A DNA stretch of 64,000 nt from Sphingomonadaceae bacterium (GTDB lineage: Bacteria; Pseudomonadota; Alphaproteobacteria; Sphingomonadales; Sphingomonadaceae): contig JADZEQ010000001.1 of assembly GCA_020850455.1 (NCBI GenBank), positions 339,298 to 403,297 on the forward strand. Reading direction: 5' to 3'. Below are positions 19,641 through 27,468 of the stretch, in pieces (within the stretch, counting starts at the first letter, position 1; each line of letters starts with the position of its first letter). The notes under the pieces are model-generated. The model did not search any database, had not been told where the DNA came from, and was given only the letters and a program-made list of their open reading frames with translations. The position numbers and the translations under genes are program-made.

Positions 19641-20369
19641 TTGACCCTGATATTTCATGCCAGCGATTTGCATTTTGGTGCGGAGGATAGCGCGGCGCTC
19701 CATTGGTTTGCCGCACGTGTCGCCGCCGAACGGCCCGATGCCGTCGTCATCACCGGTGATTTGACGATGCGCGCGCGCCCGCGCGAATTTGACGCGGCGC
19801 TGCGTTGGATGGCGGCGCTCGACACCCCAATTCATGTCGAAATGGGCAATCATGACATGCCCTATTTCAATCCGGTCGAACGGATGTTGCGCCCTTACCA
19901 GCGCTATCAGCGCATGGCAGCAACATTGGACAGGCCCATGACGCTGACCGATACGGCGGTCATCGGTTTGCGCACCACCAGTCGCGCGCAATGGCGGCTG
20001 AACTGGTCCAAAGGGGTTGTGCGGCAAAGCGCACTGCGCCACACGCTCCATGCGCTGGACGCCGCACAAGACTGCCCGCTGCGGCTGGTGGCGGCGCACC
20101 ATCCATTGGTCGAAACGGGGACGCGCGGTACCGCGCTGACCCATGGTGGAAACCATGCGCTGACCGCGCTGGCAAATGCAGGCGCGCGCGCAGTCCTGTC
20201 GGGGCATGTGCACGACCCCTTTGACCTGATGCACCAGACCCGCCACGGCCCCATCCGCATGATCGGTGCGGGCACATTGTCCGAACGACTGCGCTCCACC
20301 GCGCCCAGTTTCAACCGCCTGACGATTGCGGGGGGGGACATTGGACTTGCGATTATCGCGATGGGTTGA
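19641..20369 (+). CDS. Calcineurin-like metallophosphoesterase
   Basis: Protein of 242 residues with the five metallophosphoesterase blocks: ASDLHFG, VITGDLTMRA, GNHDMP, AAHHPLVE and LSGHVHDP. These make up the di-metal centre. The layout (short, single domain, no signal peptide) resembles the cyclic-nucleotide phosphodiesterase CpdA group, but substrate assignment is not safe. Translation probably begins at TTG (19641), because AGAGGA precedes it by 8 bases and the conserved N terminus begins at once. Confidence 0.85.
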   Translation: MTLIFHASDLHFGAEDSAALHWFAARVAAERPDAVVITGDLTMRARPREFDAALRWMAALDTPIHVEMGNHDMPYFNPVERMLRPYQRYQRMAATLDRPMTLTDTAVIGLRTTSRAQWRLNWSKGVVRQSALRHTLHALDAAQDCPLRLVAAHHPLVETGTRGTALTHGGNHALTALANAGARAVLSGHVHDPFDLMHQTRHGPIRMIGAGTLSERLRSTAPSFNRLTIAGGDIGLAIIAMG

Positions 20370-20444
20370 CCACATTCATCGCTTGCCAAGCCGTGTCGGT
20401 CCGATAGGTTGCCAAATAGAACTTATCCGCAAGGGGACGGCAAG

Positions 20445-21533
20445 ATGTTGAGCGCGGGCGATGATTTTCCCATTCACCAAAGCGCGGAACCGGTCGCGCT
20501 GGTTACGGATCGCAATTTCTACGACCGCTTTTTCTTCAATGGTTACAGCAATGACGGCAGCCTATTTTTTGCGGCGGCCATGGGGGTTTACCCGGCGCTC
20601 GACATAATCGACGCGGCCTTTTGCGTCACGCTAAACGGGGTGCAACATGTGCTGCGCGCATCCGCCCCGATGGAGGGTGAGCGTATGCGCATGGCGGTCG
20701 GACCGATTGCCATTGTCATCGACCAGCCCCTGCAGGCGGTGACCATCCACATCGCGGATAATGAGGGGCGACTGCGCGGGGCCATCCAGTTCAATGGGCG
20801 ACATTTTCCTATAGAGGAACCGCGCTTTACCCGGCGCGTCGGCACGCGATTATTCATGGATTATACGCGCATGACGCAAAATGGCCGCTGGACAGGCTGG
20901 ATAGAGGTGGATGGCGAACGGATCATCGTCGATGATTTGGTCGGCACGCGCGATCGTAGCTGGGGGGTGCGCCCGGTCGGCAACAGCGACAGCCAGCCCG
21001 CCGCCATGGCCCCGCAATTTTTCTGGACATGGACGCCGTGCAACTTCGGTGATTTGTCGCTCTATTTCCACAGCAATGACGATGGCGATGGCCGACCGTG
21101 GAACCGCCGCGCGGTGCTGGCGCGGGACGGGGCAAGCGACTGTATCGAATATGACGCGCCGCAATTTCGTATCGACTGGCAGGCAGGAACACGCCGGGTG
21201 CGCCAGATGATCGTCGATCTCGATGGCGACACACGGCTGACGCTGACCCCACGCGGGGTGCCGCAATCGCATTTCTATATGTCCGGCCTTGGATATACCC
21301 ACCCCCAATGGGGCCACGGCATGGCGCATGGTGCGGGCGAACTGGCGCATGATGGCATTGCCATTGGCGCGATTGATGATGGTGATTTTGCCCACCGCCA
21401 TATTCAGGCGCTGGCAGATGCGACGCTGGTGATCGGCGGGGTGGAGCATCAAGGCGTTGGCGTTGTCGAACAAATGTTTATCGGCCCGCACAGCGCCAGC
21501 GGCCTCACCGGCATTTATGATCCCGCAGCATGA
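20445..21533 (+). CDS. Lipocalin-like DUF7064/hydroxyneurosporene-synthase-type protein of unknown function
   Basis: Protein of 362 residues, predicted soluble, that I place by pattern with the CrtC/AttH-like double-lipocalin proteins. The diagnostic stretch GTRDRSWGVRPV occurs near residue 175, and many beta-strand segments surround it (FFWTWTPCNFGDLSLYFH, GLGYTHPQWGHG). CrtC relatives hydrate carotenoids; DUF7064-type members are uncharacterised. The start at 20445 follows an AAGGGG ribosome-binding site; a TTG 12 codons upstream lacks one. It overlaps the phosphotransferase gene by ATGA, so the two proteins are likely made together. Confidence 0.6.
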   Translation: MLSAGDDFPIHQSAEPVALVTDRNFYDRFFFNGYSNDGSLFFAAAMGVYPALDIIDAAFCVTLNGVQHVLRASAPMEGERMRMAVGPIAIVIDQPLQAVTIHIADNEGRLRGAIQFNGRHFPIEEPRFTRRVGTRLFMDYTRMTQNGRWTGWIEVDGERIIVDDLVGTRDRSWGVRPVGNSDSQPAAMAPQFFWTWTPCNFGDLSLYFHSNDDGDGRPWNRRAVLARDGASDCIEYDAPQFRIDWQAGTRRVRQMIVDLDGDTRLTLTPRGVPQSHFYMSGLGYTHPQWGHGMAHGAGELAHDGIAIGAIDDGDFAHRHIQALADATLVIGGVEHQGVGVVEQMFIGPHSASGLTGIYDPAA

Positions 21534-22582
21534 CATATGATTTTCCCACCCGACCGGCGCAAATGTCCGTCGAATGGCTGGCTGATATATTGGGCGCGCA
21601 CAGCGGTGATTTGCGCGGGGTGAGCGCCGCCAAAGTCGGCACCGGTCAAATGTGCGATTCCTTTCGCCTGACGCTCGATTGGGAAGACAAGGCGGCTGCC
21701 ACCCTGCCCCGCACGATCATCGCCAAATGCCCCAGCCATGACCCGGCAAGCCGCGCGATTGCAGCGGCGGTCAATGCCTATGGGCTGGAGGTGAATTTTT
21801 ATCGCGAACTGGCAACGCATATCGCGGTGCCCGCGCCCCAATGTCATTTTGCAGCCATGGCGGACGATGGGCAGGATTTTCTGTTGCTGCTGGCGGACTT
21901 GGCGCCCGCGCGCGCGGGTGACCAATTGGCGGGCGGCGATATGGCAATGCTGCAGGCGGCGATCGCGGCTGCCGCGCCGCTCCATGCCGCTTATTGGGGC
22001 GATGGCAGGTTGGCGGATATGGCTTGGCTCACGCGTGACAATCGCGGCCTGCTCCGCCAGCATTTTCCGCCGATGTTTGCCGCCTTTCGCGAACGTTATG
22101 CTGACCGGCTCGATGGCCCATGCCTCAGCGTCGGGGCGGCACTGGTCGAACAGCTCGACGCCTATCTGGCGCGCGAACCGGCGGTGCCTACGCTGGTGCA
22201 TGGCGATTTGCGTATCGACAATATCCTCTTCAGCCCGGACCAGAGCCGATGTTGGTTGGTCGATTGGCAAACGCTCAATATCGGCAGCGCGGCGGCCGAC
22301 ATCGCCTATTTAATCGGCACGTCCCAGCCGCAATATGATCCGGCGGCCGAACGCGCACTGTTCAACCAATGGCTGGCGGCACTGCGCGCGCACGCTGTCA
22401 CGCCCGATGCCGAGCAACTGTGGCGCGAATATAGGGTCGGCGCGCTGTCGGGTTATTTTATGGCGGTTTTCGCATCGATGAGTGTGGAGCGTACCGAACG
22501 CGGCGATGCGATGTTCGCGGTGATGGCGGAGCGTCCGGCACGCCAGGTGCTGGCGCTCCATAGTCTGGATTTATTGCAATAA
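21530..22582 (+). CDS. Phosphotransferase (APH/choline kinase-like) family protein
   Basis: Protein of 350 residues with the aminoglycoside-phosphotransferase/choline-kinase fold. The catalytic Brenner motif is VHGDLRIDNILF (about residue 224), and the metal-binding aspartate is in LVDWQTLNIG. The N-terminal sequence resembles ecdysteroid-kinase-like and acyl-CoA-dehydrogenase-linked kinases, so a lipid, steroid or terpenoid alcohol is as likely a substrate as an antibiotic. It is translationally coupled to the lipocalin-like gene and followed directly by a terminator, which defines a two-gene unit. Confidence 0.8.
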   Translation: MTYDFPTRPAQMSVEWLADILGAHSGDLRGVSAAKVGTGQMCDSFRLTLDWEDKAAATLPRTIIAKCPSHDPASRAIAAAVNAYGLEVNFYRELATHIAVPAPQCHFAAMADDGQDFLLLLADLAPARAGDQLAGGDMAMLQAAIAAAAPLHAAYWGDGRLADMAWLTRDNRGLLRQHFPPMFAAFRERYADRLDGPCLSVGAALVEQLDAYLAREPAVPTLVHGDLRIDNILFSPDQSRCWLVDWQTLNIGSAAADIAYLIGTSQPQYDPAAERALFNQWLAALRAHAVTPDAEQLWREYRVGALSGYFMAVFASMSVERTERGDAMFAVMAERPARQVLALHSLDLLQ

Positions 22583-22619
22583 AGGGGGCGACCCCGCGTG
22601 TCGGAGCAGCCCCCTTTTT
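22581..22619 (+). terminator. Bidirectional rho-independent terminator
   Basis: AAAGGGGGC (22581-22589) pairs with GCCCCCTTT (22609-22617), followed by further T residues. It starts at the stop codon of the phosphotransferase gene and lies downstream of the convergent autotransporter gene, so it can serve both. Confidence 0.85.
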
Positions 22620-22637
22620 CAGCCAATTGGTTGGCGA

Positions 22638-25600
22638 TTAGAAACGCCAGCTAATCGTCCCGCGAACCGATGTCGCGCGCAAATCCGAACGCGAAATCGT
22701 CGTTTCCCCGGTGATGGAGGCTTGCAAATTGCCGGTGCCAATCATCAGACCGCCGGAGACTTCGGCCCAATTTTCATCGGTACCTGCCAGCGCAAAGCTG
22801 GCGAGCGGGCCGATGCCGCCACGGAAATTGGCCCCAACGCTGCCCGCCCGGTCAGAGAATTCATGCACCAGATTGGCGGTGACGAACGGGCGAACCCCAC
22901 CCGATTTCAGACCAGCGGTAAAGCCGGCCCGTGCCTGCAGGCTGTCAACGCTGCCCAGATCATATTGCAGAGCCGGGCCATTGCCGCTTTCCGCCGTCGG
23001 CGTGAAACCAAGGCTATTATAACGGATGGAGGCACGCGGCGTCACCGCCACATGGTCATTGCCCGCTTCAAACGACAGCCCCAGTTCGGAGGTGAAGTTG
23101 AGCACGCTGTCCTGCGCCCGCAGCGTAAAGGTCGACAGCCCCACCGGCACGATGCGCGTCGTCGTCGTGCGATATTGGCCAGCACTGATCTGCCCATCGA
23201 GCGTCACGCCGCCGCCAAGGCCGGTTGCGCCATAGAGCGTCCCCTGCACCAAGCGGCCACCGGCGGTGGCAAGGCTCGCCACCGAACGACCATCCAGATC
23301 GACATAGCCCATCGACAGGCCGAGGAAGCTGTCATCGCCGAGCGATTTTTCGATACCCGCCGTCAGGTAAAAGCCGTCGAAATGGCTGCGTCCGGTCGGC
23401 GTAGCGGTGGGGAGGCCGGTGCCCCGCCCATCGACATAGCCGCCGGCGAGATAGATGCTCATATCCTCGGCAATCGCGCCTTCGGACATGCGCATGCCAT
23501 TGCCCGCATCACTCGCGGTCGCGGCCAGCATCGGCGTCGATATGGCGAGTGATGCCAGTTGCAACGGCTGGCCATAGCTGGCGATCCGCCCGCCGCCGCG
23601 CGTACCATTGGCATTGGCGATACGCTGACGAATGAAGGCGGACAGGACATCGCTCGACGCCCGGCCCAAATCACCTTCGAGCGGGATGTTGTGCGGGGCC
23701 AGCGCCTCCAGATTTGCGCGAATGGCCGGTGCGCTCAGCATGTCGAGATCGCCAAAAACATCCGCCAGTTCGGCATAATTGCTGCGGTTCTGGTCGAGCA
23801 ACTGGGCATAGGCCTGTTGAATCGGCGAACCAGTGTTAATCACGCTGGCGTAGGTGGCAGCGGCAATCCGCACCGTCACCGCATTGGCCGTATAGGTCAC
23901 GACTGGCGACAGGATCGCCGAAAATGCGGTGGTGGTAAAGGTGCCGGTGCGCCCGCCCGCCGCCGTCAAAATCGTGAAGCTGTCGTTGAAGGTTGGGCGA
24001 TAGCCCGCCACCGGCTGAAAGGTCAGGCCACCGCCCAAGCTTGCAGCACCCGTGCTTGCGCCATTGGCGACCACCGCCAGTCGGTCCGACGTGCCGTTGG
24101 GACCGATGTTGATGAACAGCCCGCTGGCCGAGGAGAGGACAAGGTCGCCGCCAATCGTCAGCGTGCCAATGGTCGTCGTCGTCCCCGGTGCAATCTGGCC
24201 GGTGATGCTGGTGAGGAAGGGCGCGTTGATCCGCCCCGTGCCCATCAGTCCACCGCCCATCAGGCTATAATCGCCGACGCTGTTCAGCGTGCCGTTGACG
24301 GTGACAAAACCGGCAAGCTGCGTCGTGTTGATCAGGGTGGAGAGCGAAGCGCCAGTGTCGATGACCAGCCGTGCGCCACCGGTACCGACGGTCAGCCGGT
24401 CGATGGTGATGTCCGCACCCGACAACGTTGTTGTCCCCGTCGCCGCCAGCGTCACGTCGAAATAACGGCCCTGAATGCTCGCCAGACGATCAGGGTCGGC
24501 ATTATTGGGGACAAAGCCCGATGCGCCGGGCAGCCCATTGGCCAAGGTTGCGACAGGCAGCGCCATTTGTACCTGCCCACCCGCTTGCGATTCGCGCACC
24601 GCACCAGTTGCTGAGACAAATCCGTTGCCATTGCTCGCAATCGCCATTTCGGCGGGCTGGCTGGTTGCGGTACCAATCGGGTTGCCGTTGGAAATGACAT
24701 TGCCGCTGGCGAGGTCGAGGCAGTCGCTCGACGATGTGGTCTGGAAACAGGCCTGACCAAAATCGCCGCTAGTGCCATTTTTCTGCTCACCCGGATCGGT
24801 CGGGATACCGTTGACCGCATTGCCGCCCGACAGAATATAATAAGACGGGTCGAGCGTCGTCACCCAATGCGTCGGGTCGGTCCATTGCCCGTCCCCTGCG
24901 GTGGCGGACACATAATGATAGGGGTTGTTCGCGGCGATCCAGTCCCAATAGAGATAGAGCGGCTGATAAAAGCTGACCGTGCCATAGCTGTTCGCCGGTT
25001 GCCCGCCAAAGAAGCGCGTATAACCGCCCGACAGCACGCCAATGACGAATTGGCGCGAAAAATTCTGGAGGATGAGCGGCCCGCCCGAATCCCCGCTAGC
25101 CGTAATACCTTCGGTCGGTGTCCCGTCACCGCGCACGCGCGCATTGTCGCGGAATGCGTTGAAATCAAAGGGGCTGGCGCCGCCAAAGCCACGCAACGGG
25201 TCATCGAAATCGAGGAAATAGAGATTCTGCGTCAGCGTCGGGTCAGAGGGGCTGCCGAACAAAAAGCTTTCAAAGGTGACGAGGTCGGTCAGCGCACCGA
25301 CCACATTTTCCGCCGCCCGACGACGAAAATCGATGCCGCCCGTGCCGGCCGAACCGGTGCCGTTGCGGCCATAGCCGGCGATGCCGACATTATAGCCGGT
25401 GCCCGCCGCGCCGATCGCCCCGGGGTCGGGGAGCGGCGAAAAGAGCAATGCCCAGGTCGGGATATTGGCGGCTGGCGTATCAAGTGTTGCCAGCGCGACG
25501 TCGCCATAGAGGAAACTGCGCGCCTCCGGCTCCAGCGAAAATTGATTATAGGCAACATAGTTGGCGTTATAAAATGCCTGCACCAAATTGGTCTGGTGGC

Positions 25601-26159
25601 CGCCGAACAGCCATTGCACCAATTCATCGACTTCGCCCGGCGCATTGGCGCGGGTATTGGTTTCAAAACCAAAGCCAATGGCGGTGCCGCCAGACGCCGA
25701 GCCATAGGCATTTGCCGCACGCGAATTGACGCAGTGCGCCGCCAAAATGACGGTACGCGGGTTGATAAGGGTTGCGGTGCACAGGCCAACGCTGCCACCG
25801 CCAGCGTCGATCACCATCTGGCTGATGCCGGTGATGTTGACCGGGTCGCGCGCGGTGGTCGGCGTCTGTGGGTTGGCGATGGCAATTTGCGGTTCGGGGG
25901 TGACCGCATCAACATGGCTGGTATCGGCCGGGCCGGTAACGCCGACATTCACCTGCGCTTCGGGCGCGATATAGGCGATATTGCCCACCTGCGGTGCTGG
26001 CGCGGCAATCGAAACAAGCCCAGATTGCGCGTCCGGGTTGGTGGTGCCGACAAAGCCGCCATCTTCGGCCCATGCAGGGCTGGCAACACAGACGCCCGCA
26101 AAAGCAACGGTGCCGAGCAGGAACGAACGGCGCAGCGGCCGAGAAACAATTTTTTGCAT
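22638..26159 (-). CDS. Autotransporter with N-terminal trypsin-like serine protease domain
   Basis: Secreted protein of 1173 residues. A signal peptide (RRSFLLGTVAFAGVCVASPAWA, cleavage near residue 31) precedes a chymotrypsin-like domain with His142 in AAHC, Asp220 in YGDVALA and Ser358 in SGDSGGPL. A long beta-helix-like passenger follows, rich in Gly/Thr/Asn, with PATR-type segments around 620-760. The last 270 residues or so form a 12-stranded beta-barrel autotransporter domain that ends in phenylalanine (GTISWRF), as needed for outer-membrane insertion. The start at 26159 has a strong GGGAGGA site. It is preceded by rpsI on the same strand, with its own terminator between. Confidence 0.9.
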   Translation of the reverse strand: MQKIVSRPLRRSFLLGTVAFAGVCVASPAWAEDGGFVGTTNPDAQSGLVSIAAPAPQVGNIAYIAPEAQVNVGVTGPADTSHVDAVTPEPQIAIANPQTPTTARDPVNITGISQMVIDAGGGSVGLCTATLINPRTVILAAHCVNSRAANAYGSASGGTAIGFGFETNTRANAPGEVDELVQWLFGGHQTNLVQAFYNANYVAYNQFSLEPEARSFLYGDVALATLDTPAANIPTWALLFSPLPDPGAIGAAGTGYNVGIAGYGRNGTGSAGTGGIDFRRRAAENVVGALTDLVTFESFLFGSPSDPTLTQNLYFLDFDDPLRGFGGASPFDFNAFRDNARVRGDGTPTEGITASGDSGGPLILQNFSRQFVIGVLSGGYTRFFGGQPANSYGTVSFYQPLYLYWDWIAANNPYHYVSATAGDGQWTDPTHWVTTLDPSYYILSGGNAVNGIPTDPGEQKNGTSGDFGQACFQTTSSSDCLDLASGNVISNGNPIGTATSQPAEMAIASNGNGFVSATGAVRESQAGGQVQMALPVATLANGLPGASGFVPNNADPDRLASIQGRYFDVTLAATGTTTLSGADITIDRLTVGTGGARLVIDTGASLSTLINTTQLAGFVTVNGTLNSVGDYSLMGGGLMGTGRINAPFLTSITGQIAPGTTTTIGTLTIGGDLVLSSASGLFINIGPNGTSDRLAVVANGASTGAASLGGGLTFQPVAGYRPTFNDSFTILTAAGGRTGTFTTTAFSAILSPVVTYTANAVTVRIAAATYASVINTGSPIQQAYAQLLDQNRSNYAELADVFGDLDMLSAPAIRANLEALAPHNIPLEGDLGRASSDVLSAFIRQRIANANGTRGGGRIASYGQPLQLASLAISTPMLAATASDAGNGMRMSEGAIAEDMSIYLAGGYVDGRGTGLPTATPTGRSHFDGFYLTAGIEKSLGDDSFLGLSMGYVDLDGRSVASLATAGGRLVQGTLYGATGLGGGVTLDGQISAGQYRTTTTRIVPVGLSTFTLRAQDSVLNFTSELGLSFEAGNDHVAVTPRASIRYNSLGFTPTAESGNGPALQYDLGSVDSLQARAGFTAGLKSGGVRPFVTANLVHEFSDRAGSVGANFRGGIGPLASFALAGTDENWAEVSGGLMIGTGNLQASITGETTISRSDLRATSVRGTISWRF

Positions 26160-26302
26160 ATATCCTCCCCAAGATACGGCGACCAGAAACCCAGAACAGC
26201 CATGGGCAGGAAAGAATCGCCGCAAACAGGGGCGGAAAGTAAAAGCCAAGTTGACCAAGCGCAAATGGCAATATTGCAACACCAGACCATTGCACCAAAT
26301 GC

Positions 26303-26331
26303 AAAAAGGGCGGCCCGATGGACCGCCCTTT
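26303..26331 (-). terminator. Rho-independent terminator of rplM-rpsI
   Basis: On the minus strand AAAGGGCGG pairs with CCGCCCTTT around a 9-base loop, followed by TT (five T in all). It lies 29 bp after the rpsI stop. Confidence 0.85.
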
Positions 26332-26359
26332 CGCAAATATATCGCAATCGAAACTGCGA

Positions 26360-26857
26360 TCAGCGCTTCGAGAATTGGAAGCTGCGGCGGGCCTTTGCCC
26401 GGCCATATTTCTTGCGTTCGACAACGCGGCTGTCGCGGGTCAGGAAACCCGCCGCCTTGACCGCGCTGCGCAGCGCCGGTTCATAACGGGTCAGCGCTTG
26501 GGCAATGCCGTGCTTGACCGCGCCAGCCTGCCCCGACAAGCCGCCGCCCTTTACAGTGGCGACGACATCATATTGCCCTTCACGGCCGGCAACCTGAAAC
26601 GTCTGGTTGAGGATGAGGCGCAGCGTCGGGCGCGCGAAATAGACGCTCTGGTCGCGGCCGTTGACAGTCACCTTACCGCTGCCCGGTTTCAGCCAGACGC
26701 GCGCGATGGCGTTTTTGCGGCGACCGGTGGCATAGGCGCGGCCCTGCTTGTCGATCTGTTGTTCGCGCAGCGGCGTCGGCGCAACATTGGCGGCGGGGGC
26801 ATCCCCACCAGCAGCGATTTCACCCAGATCGGCGAGTGTGTTGACGGTGTCGGACAT
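26360..26857 (-). CDS. rpsI: 30S ribosomal protein S9
   Basis: Protein of 165 residues. The universal S9 core starts at about residue 40 ([17 protein letters not shown]) and ends in the conserved basic tail [10 protein letters not shown]. The first 36 or so residues are an Ala/acid-rich extension; N-terminal extensions of this kind are common in alphaproteobacterial S9. The start shares one base with the rplM stop (TAATG), the usual rplM-rpsI coupling. Confidence 0.97.
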   Translation of the reverse strand: MSDTVNTLADLGEIAAGGDAPAANVAPTPLREQQIDKQGRAYATGRRKNAIARVWLKPGSGKVTVNGRDQSVYFARPTLRLILNQTFQVAGREGQYDVVATVKGGGLSGQAGAVKHGIAQALTRYEPALRSAVKAAGFLTRDSRVVERKKYGRAKARRSFQFSKR

Positions 26858-27336
26858 TATGCACCCACCTTATTCTTGCGGTTCATCGCCGCGACGTCGA
26901 GGATTTCGGGGTTTTGCGCAGCATGCGGATGTTCGCTGCCCGCAAAAACGCGCAGGTTGCGCATCTGCTGACGACCCAGCGGCCCGCGCGGGATCATGCG
27001 TTCGACCGCCTTTTCCAATACGCGTTCGGGGAAACGGCCTTCGAGCACCTTGGCAGCGGTGATACCCTTGATCCCGCCCGCATAGCCGGTGTGCTTATAA
27101 TAGGTTTTTTCCGCCAGCTTGTTGCCGGTGAAACGCACCTTGTCCGCATTGATGACGATGACATTGTCACCGCAATCGGCATGCGGGGTAAAGCTCGGCT
27201 TGGTTTTGCCGCGCAAGATATTGGCGATAATGGTGGCGACGCGCCCGACGACCAGACCGTCGGCGTCGATCAACACCCATTTCTTTTCCACGCTGGCGGC
27301 GTTGGCCGACCGCGTCACTTTGCTGAGCGCCTTCAC
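26857..27336 (-). CDS. rplM: 50S ribosomal protein L13
   Basis: Protein of 159 residues with the L13 hallmarks [32 protein letters not shown], a GGIKG segment and [18 protein letters not shown]. The start is the GTG at 27336, chosen because an AAGGA site lies 8 bases upstream and homologues begin with the MKALSK-type sequence. An upstream in-frame extension to 27393 has no support. Confidence 0.97.
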   Translation of the reverse strand: MKALSKVTRSANAASVEKKWVLIDADGLVVGRVATIIANILRGKTKPSFTPHADCGDNVIVINADKVRFTGNKLAEKTYYKHTGYAGGIKGITAAKVLEGRFPERVLEKAVERMIPRGPLGRQQMRNLRVFAGSEHPHAAQNPEILDVAAMNRKNKVGA

Positions 27337-27400
27337 TGGGCATTCCTTTTTGCGATGAACCGCCCGTTGATCCGGGCGACGAAGCGCGCCCAATGACGAT

Positions 27401-27433
27401 AAAGCCGCGCAAAGTCAAGCAATGCGCGGCTTT
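27401..27433 (-). terminator. Stem-loop between the TonB receptor gene and rplM, probable terminator
   Basis: AAAGCCGCGCA (27401-27411) and TGCGCGGCTTT (27423-27433) form a perfect 11-bp stem with an 11-base loop. It lies 36 bp past the stop of the TonB receptor gene. On the minus strand the stem ends in TTT followed by ATCG, so the U-tract is weak. TTGAC in the loop could also be a -35 element for rplM, which would overlap the two signals. Confidence 0.55.
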
Positions 27434-27468
27434 GTAAACGGGTATTATGATACCTTTATATTTTGACC

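Noticed and set aside
24867..26486. Long plus-strand open frame opposite the autotransporter gene
   Set aside because: The minus strand encodes a signal peptide, a full Ser protease triad and a barrel; the plus frame is rich in Arg/Gly/Ala with no motif.
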